Under the pieces are notes generated by a model. The model saw nothing but the letters and a program-made list of their open reading frames with translations, searched no databases and was not told the DNA's origin. Made by a program: the position numbers and the translations under genes. DNA of 64,000 bases from positions 367,743,159-367,807,158 of the forward strand of contig CM048744.1 of assembly GCA_026315105.1 (NCBI GenBank), written 5' to 3'. Positions 1 to 11,138 of the stretch are shown here, in pieces. Position 1 is the stretch's first letter; each line of letters starts with the position of its first letter. Source of the stretch: Locusta migratoria. Lineage: Eukaryota > Arthropoda > Insecta > Orthoptera > Acrididae.

Positions 1-570
1 GCCAAAAACTCTGGAAGACATGCATCCCCACACCATCACACTGCTGCCTCCATGTTGATGGCTGCTTGCATGTTTCTGGGCTCCCACTCTGAATTTGCTT
101 GATGCCACACTAAACTGTGGCCATCATAGGTGGCTCAAAGTAAATTTGCATTCGTCACTCCACAGAATCTTGTCCCAAAAGGTCACATCCTTGCCAACGA
201 ATTCTTCTGCAAAAACCATCTGCTTTTTTGTGTTAAACTTGCTAAAGAAAGGTTTGCGCATTAGCACTCTGGCATTGTACTCAGCACTGTTCAGGCATCT
301 GTGCATTGCTCAAATACTAACTTCAGTACCAACGCATTCTGCCACTTCTGCCGCTGTAGCAGGGATCGTTGTCCACGCGCCTTCTTTCACCAATCAAACC
401 ATCTTCCTCTTGTCTCTGTTAGTTTCTGAGGATGGCCATGTTGTGGACAATTGACGAGAGTTTTACTTCTTTCCATTTCTGAACAATACTAAATAGAGTG
501 TTTCAGCTTCGGTTGATGACCTTGCCTATTTCTGCATATGATTTTCCTTCACTAAGCAGCAGCACAATAT
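1..570 (-). pseudogene. Tc1-like transposase relic
   Basis: Read on the minus strand from about 564, fragments follow the order of a Tc1 transposase. First comes a helix-turn-helix stretch with SYAEIGKVINRS, then ARVLMRKPFFSKFN, then VTFWDKILWSDECKF (the region of the catalytic Asp), and at the window edge HGGSSVMVWGCMSS. Stops and frame changes separate the pieces, so the copy is dead. It continues past base 1; no terminal repeat is visible at its other end. Confidence 0.8.
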
Positions 571-2444
571 TGTTGTGTGAAACATCAAAAAATACAAAAA
601 GAACGGAACTTCAGGAGTTTTATTACTTAAATAATTAATGCCGGTAAAAGGCAGTAATTTTGAAGATGTGTTACATAGCCCGGCAGTGGCATCCTCGATT
701 TTAATGAATGAAATTATGTCAAAAATTTCTACTTCCCATAAAATTACCAGTTCTGCCTGGCGCTTAAAATAGTAAAAATTTGGATAACCTTTATTGTATA
801 ATAAACTTCCTGGCGAGTATTTAGATGCCTATTATGTACATGTATCACAAATAAACTATCAAAATGCAAGGCTGATCCAGTAAGCATATTTTACCATTTA
901 AAACATTATTCCTGCATTTTACACCATTTTACTGAAGTCCCTTGAAAAGCGTAAAAACGAGGTTCTACTGTATATCTTCTTCCACTGAAATATTTTTGGA
1001 ACAGGTATAACTTGTAATAATATCATCAAAATTGATTTGCATCTTGAAAGTCTTGAACAATGCAGAAACTGTGGGCTTGTCGTTCCCAAGAGAAATACGC
1101 TGTAAGAGTTAATGTTAAAATCAGAATAAAGGCCTTGTTTGCCTCTACTTACCTCTTCAAATCATTGTTTTCATATATGAGAGACATTATAAATAAACAC
1201 AGAACACGGTTAACTGACGAACACTTGGTCCCCTTTGTTCGACTGTTACAAGCTATACACTAAATATCAAGCACATTGCTCAAGTCTCACATTAAATGTA
1301 ATATAATATTTTAAAAAATTATGAAATAAATTTTTTATGTTTTGAACAAATAGTGAAGAAGTAAGCTAAAAAGATTGTCAAATATGATTGTTCTACAGAA
1401 TTGAAAAATAAAAATGAAGCAATTACTCTATTTTTAAAAGCTGTAGCTCACATTGATTTGGTGGTATGAAATAGTAGATCACGAAGTCTTTGTGGTTGCC
1501 TACCCCTGGTCTACAGACACACGCAAAGATAAAAACTGGTGCCAGTAAAAATATGAAAAAAGGTGAAAGTACATATTCTTCCTAGAGTTACCATAATTGA
1601 ATTTTAATACGTCATCCAATAAATGAACAGAATTTCTCATCTTCCAGTGTAGCAGCCTTTGGAATATTTGTAGCTATAAAAATGAATTTCTATGCATTAA
1701 TAATAACCATGTATAAGGCTTTAGAATTCCTACACACGTTACTGCAAATACATCACAAATTTAGAATATGTGGTTAAGCAGAAGCCTAGCAGAAAATACA
1801 CAGAAATACATTAGAAATATTCTGATGTGTTTCTATGTATTTCAGTAACCAATATATGACGAGGAAGAAATGTAGTTAATTTATAGCAATGGAGTTCACT
1901 CATACATCTACTTAGCCGCATGATGCAAATACAAAACACTAATCATTTCATACTTTTATCATTTGAAAATGCTTGGTGAAGCACTATGCCGAAGCCAAGT
2001 TCTCTTGAGGCATGATCAAAATCTCTTATTTCATTCTCCACACATGGCATCTGTCTCCTGCTATCTCAGTTGTGCATATAACACACAGCTGACAAATATA
2101 CACTACAGCTTATCAGAAATATTTTGACTCGTTTCTATGAATATTTAAAGATTTTCGAGTTTGTGGTTGGGGAGAACGTAATCACACTGTAAAAGAATAA
2201 CAAAAACCTATATCTGCTTACATATGGAAATGAACAAAAATGACATTTTCATTGCCTGTCTGCACCTGGCTCATGATTAGCCATTCATACCATGTCCTTC
2301 CAAACATTTACACTCAAAACAGAAACTGCCGACAACTGAAGCGCTTCTTTACTAAAATAACATTCATTAAGCACAAATGCTAAGTTTAAGGCTCGAACCC
2401 AACTACTGTAACTGAATATTCATTCATCCTATTATTTATTATAT
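571..2444. other. No recognised feature
   Basis: AT-rich sequence with no frame longer than about 70 codons and no clear repeat structure. It lies left of the last SMG6-like exon seen, so it is probably intronic. Confidence 0.5.
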
Positions 2445-2805
2445 TGCCACAAGACTCAAAGTTAACCAACCACCGGCATGGCGCAAGGGATAGCGTCACC
2501 GATTGTGGTGCTGAAGGTCACTGTTTCAATCCTGTACACCAGCAAAAATTTATTTCTCTGTAATTATCATTTCCAGAATGTTCTACATGTTTCTTATGTT
2601 CACTTGTAATTGCTACATGTTTCTTATGTTAAATAGTCTTCTAATGTCTGGTACATTCTGTCTGTGTATAAATAGCAGAGCTCTCTGCCCGAAACGCAGT
2701 CAGTGCTGCTTGTATGTTTCAGTTCGCAATAAACCTCCTTTCAGTATAAGTGCTGTGTTCAGTTGAAAACCCTGCCTTCAAAGTCAAGCTTGCTTCCATA
2801 TCAAC
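2445..2805 (+). repeat. 5' LTR of the gypsy-type element
   Basis: Starts TGCCACAAGACT like the 3' copy. It contains a tRNA-like module (2472-2542), TATAAATA near 2668 and AATAAA near 2729. Similarity to 6358-6715 is high but with many differences and small indels, so the insertion is old. Confidence 0.85.
2472..2542 (+). other. tRNA-like module inside the 5' LTR
   Basis: TGGCGCAAGGG at 2479-2489 fits the pol III A box (TRGYNNANNNG), and TTTCAATCCT about 34 bp later is a damaged B box. The 3' LTR has the intact B box. Confidence 0.6.
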
Positions 2806-2817
2806 ACGAAATTGTTT

Positions 2818-2844
2818 GGTGGAGGTGCCGGGTATCAATCCCGG
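2818..2844 (+). other. Primer-binding site of the LTR element
   Basis: TGGTGGAGGTGCCGGGTATC follows about a dozen bases after the LTR end. Its complement looks like a tRNA T-arm and acceptor 3' end, as expected for minus-strand priming. Confidence 0.6.
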
Positions 2845-3285
2845 TACCTTTTGCCAAACGGCAGGCTATGAAGTGGCCGACGTGGCCACAAACATCTCCC
2901 CCGGCAGCTATGACGCCCTGCAGAAGAACAAATGTCTGGTGGACAGAAGAAAACACACCACTGTGTTTCAACTGTGGGCGCCCTGGACATGTCGTATGCA
3001 ACTGCAGAGAGAGAAGACAAGTATACGACGATTATTGTGTCGCAAGATGTCAGCCATCAGAGCAGTTCTATCCAAGGCAGTCACCTGCTGATGAGTTCAG
3101 TCGACCTATGGAAAGAAGCCCATCGCCGTACCCTGGACGAGTCGCTCCCCGAAGCGCCGCTACCATTTACCGTCGCCATACTGAGGTACCAGCTGCCGCG
3201 CCCAGGAAAACTAAACGAGCCGACCATCCACGGAGGTGAGGCCGCCGCAGATGAAACTCTTCCATGGACGACAGACTCTAAGATG
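2820..3285 (+). pseudogene. gag remnant with CCHC zinc knuckle
   Basis: One frame of this stretch contains CFNCGRPGHVVCNC (around 2966-3007), a CX2CX4HX4C nucleocapsid knuckle, followed by an Arg/Pro-rich tail. The frame starts right after the primer-binding site, so the capsid part is missing or unrecognisable; the gag gene is much shorter than usual. Confidence 0.7.
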
Positions 3286-3795
3286 TCCGGAAATCTCATC
3301 GATGTCATAATCGATGGCCAATCTGTCCGGGCATTGGTTGATTCAGGAGCTTCTTTCTCGGTATTGTTGGATAATTACTGCCGCACACTATAGAAGACAA
3401 TGTTCTGTGATACGGGTGCAACTGTGCTGAAGGTCACGAATGGAAAGTATGTCCAGCCAACAGGAACTTGTGTCGCAAGAATAACCATCAACAACAGGAC
3501 CCAGCCATTTGAATTTGTTGTGTTAACAGAATGTAGTCACAATGTCATCCTCGGATGGGACTTTCTTCAGGCATCCCAAGCCATCATTGACTGTGGAATA
3601 TCTGAGCTGCAAATTGAGGAAGTTCTAACGGGTACACGTAATACAGAATTTTCTGGGAAGTTATTTGCCATTGACAATGTGACGATCTCGCCATTGACAA
3701 TGAGAACAGTTCCAGTCACAAACACAGATGACTGGTTAAACTATGAAGTGCTTGTCGATAGTAAAAAGTTTATTAGGCTCACAAAAGAAATTTAA
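3286..3795 (+). pseudogene. Retroviral-type aspartic protease remnant
   Basis: IDGQSVRALVDSGASFSVL carries the catalytic D-S-G-A (usually DTGA), and VILGWDFLQ carries the ILG near the C-terminus of the fold. A TAG at 3391-3393 splits the two parts, so no intact protease is made. Confidence 0.8.
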
Positions 3796-4129
3796 ATACC
3801 AGCAGCTATCATAAGCATTACCAGTGGTCTAGGAGAGATTTGGATCACTAACTGTCACAAGCAGTCACAATTTATCCCCCAAGGAATGATTATCAGGACA
3901 GCTGAACCACTCCAGGATGGTGAGTTCAACGTCATCAAAGAAGACCCATGCTCTGCTGTTAGTACAGACAGCACGATGGAGAAAACAACCATGAAACTGC
4001 CAATAGGGCCCGGACTGACCACAAACAGTGCCAATTTTCGGTTCAATTCACACCCTGAAAGGAGAAAAGTCAGACGACACAGCCCACGATAAGGCACCGT
4101 ATCAATACTGGGGATCATGCATGAATTAG

Positions 4130-4550
4130 CTAGCGTTCGTATAGTGTATTGCCAGCTGAAAGACGGATAATTCGGGAGGAAGTGGATAAGATGTTGCACG
4201 ATGACATTATTCAACCTTCGGAGAGTCCTTTGACGTCTTCGGTGGTCCTCGTAAAGAAGAAGGATGGCATGTGGCGATTTGGTGGCGACTATCGGCGGCT
4301 GAACAAAATCACAATGAAGGATGTCTACCCATTGCCGCACATTGATGACAACCTAGACTGCTTAAAAGGAGCTACATACTTATCAACTATGGATATGCAC
4401 ACAGGTTACTGGCAAATCGAGGTTGACGAAGCGGACAGGGAGATGTTGGCTTTTATTACACCTGACGGCCTCTATGAATTTAAAGTAATGCCATTTGGAT
4501 TATGTAATGCTCCGGCCACAATCAAATGCATGATGGACAAACTACTTATG
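4130..4550 (+). pseudogene. Reverse transcriptase, N-terminal part only
   Basis: Motifs in order: a long 'I.P..SP..SSVVLVKKKDG' region, FGGDYRRLN (usually F.VDYR.LN), the DMHTGYWQI block with the first catalytic Asp replaced by context change, and VMPFGLCNAPAT. The YxDD box and everything after it are missing because a SINE begins at about 4543. Confidence 0.85.
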
Positions 4551-4664
4551 AACTAACTAATAATAAGGACGGCACAAATATCCATGCCCGAGGGGGGATT
4601 CGAACCCCCGAACGTAGTGGCCGTGCAGACCGTGCCTCAGTCCCCTCGGCCACCGCGGCCTGCG
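4543..4664 (-). mobile_element. tRNA-derived SINE inserted in pol
   Basis: On the minus strand it begins GCCGCGGTGGCCGAGGGGAC and has a B box GGTTCGAATCC, followed by CTCGGGCATGGAT, the head of a SINE type common in orthopterans (recalled). It ends TTAGTTAGTTCATAAG. Host pol resumes with RNase H sequence, about 200 codons later than expected. Confidence 0.8.
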
Positions 4665-5428
4665 CCTACGCATCAAGAGTACTCTCAAAGTCCAAGATAC
4701 ACTACTCTACAACTGAGAAAGAACGTCTCACAGTTATCTAAGCTATCATCACGTTCTGGCTGTAATTATTCACCGTCATAACAGACCACCATTCTTTGTG
4801 TTGGCTGACTCGCTTGAAGGATCCATCAAGTCGAATAGCAAGATGGGCACTAAGACTCCAAGAGTACGATGTCACAGTGGTATTCAAGAACAGGCGCAAA
4901 CACAAGGATGCCGACTGCCTTTCGAGGAATCCATTAGTGGAACACAACAGCATCAATGAAATTTCAGCCCTCACTTACTTACGTGATGTTACAGCTGAAC
5001 AGAGGGAAGATCCAGCACTATTAAAAACCATGGAGGCGTTGGAGAAAGGAGAACCGACCAATGGAGAGTTCCAACTTACAAACGGGACATTTTATAACGG
5101 CAACTACGATCCACTGGGCCCCAAATGGCTACTGGCCGTTCCAGCTCATCTCCAGCCACCTATTCTCAAATATTTCAACAATGCTCCAATATCTGATCAT
5201 CTGGGATTCGTGAAGACCTTAGACAGAATCAGACGCAGGTATTACTGGAAAGGTCTCTACCAATCTGTCAAGCACTATGTGAGTCACTGTAAAGCGTGCC
5301 AGCGACGGAAGCATCTGCCACAATTACCTCCAGGGCATCTCGTACCAATTCTACCTGCAGCAGCTCCATTCCTCCAAGTTGAGATCGATCTTTCACGGAG
5401 GTTCCCGAAGTTGATAACCGGTAACTGA
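4665..5428 (+). pseudogene. RNase H remnant and integrase zinc-binding domain
   Basis: YASRVLSKSKIHYSTTEKER and WLTRLKDPSSRIARW are gypsy RNase H/tether blocks, split by a stop. Then DHLGFVKTLDRIRRRYYW with HYVSHCKACQRRK gives the HHCC zinc-binding domain of integrase. The frame ends at TGA 5426-5428, where the integrase core would begin. Confidence 0.85.
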
Positions 5429-6320
5429 AGGATAATTGTATGCACTGACAACCTCACACGCTACGCTGTCACGAAACCTGTGCTGACTGCAGAAGCTTCA
5501 GAGATTGCAAAATTCCTTGTAGAAGACATTATTTTGAAGCATGGAGCACCATGTGTGATGATATCTGATCATGGAAAGGTATTCCAGTCAAAACTAGTAT
5601 CAGAGGTTTGCGACATTGTCCACAGAATGACAATAACATACCATCTTCAGACAAATGGTCTTACAAAACGTTTTAGGATTGGGATACAATACTGCCAGTC
5701 AGGACATTTGATTATAATACCACAAGACAAGACATCACAGGCTTCACGCCATTTTTCCTGCTCCATGGTCGTGAAGCTGCGATGACAATCGATACGCTGT
5801 TCCCATTCCAGCCTGATGACACTCAGGATGACTGTGAAACAGCTCATATCACCACGATCGAAGAAGCAAGACAGCTGGCTCGCATACGGACACTGGACAC
5901 CCAGGAGAAGGACCATCAGCGGTATAACGACAAGCACCAACCTGTTGTGTACAGCCCAGGAAATCTGGTATGGATTTTTACCCCTGTACGGACATTTGCA
6001 CTATCAGAAAAGTTATTGAAGCGATACTTTGGTCCCTATTGTGCCATACGCTGCATGTCAGACATCACATACAAAGTTGAGGTAACAACAACTACGAAGA
6101 GATTGTTCACGTCCTCTGCATGAAGCCTTACTACGATCCCGAAGAGCAGATAGGCGAAACTGGCTTCTTGTTCAAGGACGGTAATGATACAGATGAAGCC
6201 ACGACAGGAACAGCTGTCGTCGGTAATCGTGCAGAAGGGAAGGATTCTCCAGAACTGCCATACAGAGGACCTAAGACAAGATCAAGATCCAGGAAATTGC
6301 AGCTGGCTCCAATGGGAACC
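5429..6320 (+). pseudogene. Integrase core and C-terminal region, inactive
   Basis: CTDNLTRYAVTKP and ISDHGKVFQSK carry the two catalytic Asp regions. At the third site NGLTKRF has Lys where the family has the catalytic Glu (NGLTERF). Downstream pieces (TITYKVEV-like region, MKPYYDPEEQIG) lie in shifted frames. Confidence 0.8.
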
Positions 6321-6357
6321 TAACAGTGCGACACTGTTTTTTCAGAAGAGCGAGCAA

Positions 6358-6715
6358 TGCCACAAGACTAAGTTAACCATCTGCCAGTGTGGCTCAAGGG
6401 ATAGCGTCACCGATTGTGGTGCTGAAGGTCGCCGGTTCAATCCTGTCCACCGTCAAAAATTTATTTCTTTGTAATTATCATTTCCACAATGTTCTACATG
6501 GTGCTTACATTCACTTGTAATTTGTACATGTTGCTTACGTTAACCATTCTTCTGATTTCTGGTACATTCTGTCTGTGTATAAATAGCAGAGCACTCCGCC
6601 TGAGAGGAAGTCAGTGCTGTGTGTATGTTTCAGTTTGCAATAAACCTGCTTGCAGTATATGTGCTGTGTTCAGTTGACAACCCTGTCTTCAAAGTCAAGC
6701 CTGCTTCCATTTCAA
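6358..6715 (+). repeat. 3' LTR of the gypsy-type element
   Basis: Starts TGCCACAAGACTAAG, preceded by a purine-rich tract (AGAAGAGCGAGCAA) that could be the polypurine tract. It contains TATAAATA near 6577, AATAAA near 6638 and the same tRNA-like module as the 5' LTR. Confidence 0.85.
6382..6452 (+). other. tRNA-like module inside the 3' LTR
   Basis: TGGCTCAAGGG (6390-6400) is a full A box and GGTTCAATCC (6434-6443) a full B box, about 33 bp apart as in tRNA genes. The ends do not pair into a good acceptor stem, so it is a pol III promoter-like unit, not a tRNA gene. Confidence 0.65.
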
Positions 6716-6939
6716 TCTGACAATACGTTAGAATGAACAAACTTAGTTTTATTTTTAAGTGCAGCCTGTAAGTTTTTCCCCCTTAAATTTAGTCACTTTT
6801 TGGGTAAGACTTAGACTGATGTACATACTTATCTTTTTTCTTGAATTTAGAGTCATTTTTTGGGTGCATCTTAGCTTTAAGTAATTACACTAGATGGCCT
6901 ACCTAGCAACAAAATAGTGAAGCAACGATTTGAGCGGTT

Positions 6940-7025
6940 TATGCCCCGGGAATTTGAGAAGACAGTTTAACCCCCGGGAGGAAATAGATGTTCTATTCTG
7001 CCACTGAGCCACACATGCACTGTGG
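6940..7025 (-). repeat. Possible tRNA-derived SINE remnant
   Basis: On the minus strand TGGCTCAGTGG fits an A box, and GGGGGTTAAACTG downstream is a weak B box. No tail or target duplication was seen. The rest of 6716-7566 has no recognised feature. Confidence 0.35.
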
Positions 7026-7564
7026 AGGAGAGGAATATACTCGCGCGCAAAATGGAGTATATTGAGTAAATTTCTAACATGCAACACTGGTATCGGAGCT
7101 TCAACATTTTAGCATATTTTATTTAAGATCTGTACTTTACAAATGCATGCGGTTTTTAAAGCTATGAACTAAAATTCCAGAAAACTGTGAAAAATCATCG
7201 AGTTTTCCAGGATTTTTCCCTGGTACTTCGAAGTTCCCTGACAGTGCAGGATCCTTAAAAATTTTTTGCAAGGAGTAAATTACCATAACTTCTTGAAGCT
7301 ACTACACAGCACTGTTCATTAATCCTCTTGAAAACTGAAGAGTAGAAGTATGTTGAAACAAATCTGTTACACTATTAATTTGAAATTCTTAGAACATCTC
7401 TACCTGAAGCCAAGATTAACAATTTGTATGAAAGTAACAATTTGTATGAAAGCGAAAGGTAAATAGGAAACAGAGTATGCAAACACAATAATGAAGAACT
7501 TCATTACCTGTAACATTGCATAACATATACAAAAATCCTTGAAATATACCTGTTTAACCCGCGC

Positions 7565-7566
<2 letters not shown>

Positions 7567-7626
<60 letters not shown>

Positions 7627-7628
7627 GT
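7567..7628. repeat. (GT)n microsatellite
   Basis: About 31 GT units with one interruption near the right end; intronic, downstream of exon 3. Confidence 0.97.
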
Positions 7629-7782
7629 AGCGAGAAATTTTAAAGCACTTCTCACTCGTTTTTGTAGTTAAATTCAGTGACCAAATAAAATACTGGAAAG
7701 TAATATTGTGTAGGAAAGATTACCACACTTATACTACATATGAAAAAAACAATAAATAATAATAATAATGATCACCACTCAC

Positions 7783-8539
7783 CAAAGTTTTAGGAGATGG
7801 AGAATTACTCTGAGGTTCTGTTGCTGCGGTTTCAATTCTTCCAGTTTTATCTTCACATTTAGTTTCAGGTTCCCTCACACCAGACTCTAAAAATCTCTGG
7901 TTATTATCAGCAACCGGATTGTGCTCAGACATTTTATGGCTCAAGTCATTATTGTGCCGGTTACTTGAATCGGTTTCCTTATAGTTCAGTTCACTGGATC
8001 TATTGTTTGGTTCTGATATTCGGTAGCCTGGATCAGCCATCCTATGACTGTCTTCCTTAACAGTGTAACTCGGATCAGCTATTCTATGATTCACCTCAGA
8101 TACTCTGTAGTTTGGTTCTGGCAATTTTTGACTAGTTTCTGCCACTTTGTAACTTCCATCCGCAGTACTATGATTTATTTCAATACTATTGTGACTTGCA
8201 TCCCCCCCTTTGTGGCTATCAGTAATTCGATATACAGGTTCAGCTGCCTTATAGCTGGTGTCAGGTCTACAACTTGAGTCATTGACTTTATAAAATGTAT
8301 CTGTTACTCGTTTTGGGGGATCTGGTACCTTAAAGTTCACATCATTTGACTTATAACTGGGGTCAGAACCTTTGTAAGATGATTCTGGCACATTGTAATT
8401 TGTATCAGAAACCCTATATGATGGTTCAGTAACCTTATGATCCTGTTCATGTAATCTATTACTAAGTTCAGGAATAGTATTATTGGCATTGGTTAGCTCC
8501 CAACCAGAATTACTTCCAGCCATGTGGTCATTCATTTGC
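7783..8539 (-). CDS. Smg6: SMG6-like gene, coding exon 3 with heptapeptide repeat array
   Basis: Residues 443-695 of the same predicted protein. The acceptor (TTTAATTTCAG) and phase continue exon 2 exactly (AG|G, Arg443), and the exon ends at a GTGAGT donor in phase 0. The intron before it is 35.7 kb and transposon-filled. About three quarters of the exon is a degenerate 7-residue repeat with a Tyr or His at position 3, Lys or Arg at 4 and Asp or Glu at 7 (units such as PSYRVSD, GSYKVAE, PNYRVSE). Outside the array are a polar start (NDHMAGSN) and a Ser/Pro-rich end (NSPSPKTL). No globular domain is visible. The next exon lies beyond the left edge, or in 1-7782 where none was recognised. Placement in this gene is inferred from strand, phase and splice sites. 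Confidence 0.68.
7885..8445 (-). repeat. Coding 21-bp minisatellite: 27 heptapeptide units
   Basis: Translated on the minus strand, the stretch divides into 27 consecutive units ending in Asp or Glu. Twenty-three are exactly 7 residues, three are 6 (SSCRPD, SHKGGD, HNPVAD) and one is 8 (DLSHKMSE). The rough consensus is x-[SN]-[YH]-[KR]-[VI]-[SAP]-[DE]. The units are too diverged for a young slippage array, yet the frame has no stop. That suggests the period is old and kept by selection, although function is unknown. Confidence 0.85.
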
Positions 8540-10576
8540 CTGAAATTAAAATATTGTGCGTCAGTCAAAAGTCTTAGTTATTCATATAACAATACAATGT
8601 TTTTACAACAGTAACTGTTCAAGTAACGGACAGGTTTTTGAAATTCTACACAATTAGAAAGCAAAAAAATATTACACATTTTTTCACCTGTGCGCCAAAT
8701 TAATCAAACTCCCATTACAAAGTTTCACAGTTACAAGCATGCAAGAATATTCATGTTTCAATAACTACAATATAATAAAAATAGGTACACTTAGGACACA
8801 TACATTTTAACTGTGACATTAATTTATATCTTACTGAATATGAGAGACCAACAAATAATCATGTGAATATAATATCTAAAATTCTCAGAAATATATTCAA
8901 TAAACACGTAACAAAGTTTGTTCTCTGTAAGAGCGTGTTACTAATGAAATAAGAAAAAATGTTCCTTTATTCTTCACAAAAATAGAAATAATGATTAGGG
9001 TTGTAATGGAAGAATAATTTCACACAGGGAGAAGAATAATCGCTTCCACACAGAATGAAATGTATTGAAACATCATGTCACAAAAAAGGAACACAAACAG
9101 CAGAATTTACATCAATGAATAACATAAAACATTCACATGTCACCTTTAATTACCAATATTTCAGCAGGTAAGCACAAGTAAAAGAAAATGTTGTTGTGGA
9201 TGGAAACAAACTATCAATAATTGGGGCTATACCAACTAGGAATCAAAAGATGTATAAACAGAAAAATAAATAGTACCATGAAATCAATGGTGACCTATGT
9301 ATTAAATTATTGATAAGTGTGCCACTGCTAGCAGTTTACAGTGTGTATGCGCCTTTCTAAAATCATCTGTTTTCTTACTGGTTGGCATAATCCCAATTAG
9401 CAATGCTTTAAGTTGGCATGCACAATGATCTTTCATTTCACCTTGAAAATGATGGGGTGTTCACCTGATGAATTGTGTGTGTTTGCTGAAAACCTTACAA
9501 AGCTGTGTTCCTATAAGTTATCTGAATATTTGATAGACCAAGAGAAGGTCAAGTTTCCATATGAAATTCTATTTCCTCAATTTCACATGCAAAGGAAACA
9601 AAGTTGAAGCTCAAAATTGTTGTTATAAAAACATTCTAAAGGATAAGAATCTTTAATACAACCTCCAGAGCAGGGAATACTAAAGTGAACCTACCTAGAT
9701 CCCAACTCAATATATACATATTCATTAACTCACTGTGTCCATGTAGAGTATTTTCTATAACACACCACCTAACTTCAAGGGGTTGTAGAGGGTATTTAGT
9801 AGATGTAGTTTTACATAGGAACCCACATCCAATGATATTAGAGCTCTTATTCAAATCTGATTCTGTGAAACAAATTTCTTTTACTACAAACTCCTAACTT
9901 TCCATATTTTGGAGGAAGTACAATGGACATAAAGAAGGGAAAAAAAAGGTCCAGTTATGCTTACCTGAAGAACCATGAGGACTTGACTAGTAGAAAAGAT
10001 GTGTTTCACACCGAGAAATGCTTATGCCTACAGCAATCTTGCAGTCTCAGCAAGCACACAGCCCACAAGTTTACCATTGTGCAAAATTCTAGCAAGAGGA
10101 CTGTTCAGATGTTTCCTTTGAGTTTATTCTACTTGCCACAGGCCTCATGGATCGACCTAAATGTGAGCTCCTCAGCTATGCTTAAGGAAAATTTTTCGAT
10201 CACTGAATCTAGAAATCAGATCATTTAAGATCTTCATTCAAGTCTTATGGAACTAAATGAAGATACTGGTACCACAATGTAAAACTGCATTTAGAATTAT
10301 AGACAATGACACAAATTGTGTATGAAGTTTCCTGATGTATTACATTGATAAAAACAATGTTTCTATCATCAGCAACCAATACAATTTACTTATCAGCATA
10401 AAGAAAAGGGGCTGTAAGGATTCCAAGACATGGAGATGTGTAGTTATTTGCTTTACAGAAGACTGTCCCTAAATGTTTTCGCAATTTGATCTATTCATTA
10501 CTTTAGCTGCAATTTCCAAAAAGTCAATCAGAATGTACAGTTTTAACAGTGGAAAATCCTATAGGAATGTCAATAA
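8540..10576. other. Left part of the large SMG6-like intron, no gene
   Basis: AT-rich, with short frames only. No transposon protein or repeat was recognised. Confidence 0.5.
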
Positions 10577-10740
10577 TGGAGGATAGATAACAACTTGTTG
10601 CAAAGAGGCTCGCTGAGCTGCTGACAGACACGAAAATATTTGGCCATGGCATTCCTCAGAAAAAGAAACACAGACATTCACACAATCACTCAGACAACTA
10701 TACACACACAAGCATCATGCCCAGCCACTTCAGTGACACA
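10577..10740. repeat. Dispersed repeat, copy 1
   Basis: GGAGGATAGATAACAACTTG through GCTCGCTGAGCTGCTGACAG recurs in inverse orientation at about 34890-35030. It may be the flank of the Penelope-like fragment next to it. Confidence 0.6.
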
Positions 10741-11138
10741 AGAATTTACACTGTGAGTGAGGTGGGGAGTGGAGGGCAAAGGATGCCAGGTAAAGGTGAG
10801 GATGGAAAGTTCTGTGTTGCATTATGGACTGTAAAGGCTCTGATAGACGGATATTTTTATTGCGGCAATGAGTACAGTAAAGAGAAGGGGAGGGAATGGG
10901 GGGGGGGGGATATTGTAAGTGGTGATACACAGTTTTAAGGAAGACATGAGATACAGGATAATGACTGGGGAACTAAGAGGAGGGGAAAGATGTTAGGCAT
11001 AAGGTTATCTTAGGTTGAGGTTGCAGGACCGTAGAATGTGTTGCAGGGACAAACCCCACCTGCGCAGTTCAGAGGAGCTCGTGGTGGAGGGGAATATCCA
11101 TATGCCTTGGGTAGCCACTGAAATCCTGAGTGCTGTGC

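Larger units (their letters stand above)
2445..6715 (+). mobile_element. Gypsy-type LTR retrotransposon, defective
   Basis: Two direct terminal repeats of about 360 bp flank, in order, a primer-binding site, a gag zinc knuckle, an aspartic protease, a truncated reverse transcriptase, a SINE, an RNase H remnant and an integrase. That is the Ty3/gypsy order (integrase last). All coding parts carry frameshifts or stops. Part of pol is missing and replaced by the SINE. The exact ends and target duplication could not be fixed. Confidence 0.88.

Noticed and set aside
1060..1263. 67-codon plus-strand ORF
   Set aside because: No domain, no splice context, length expected by chance in this much sequence.
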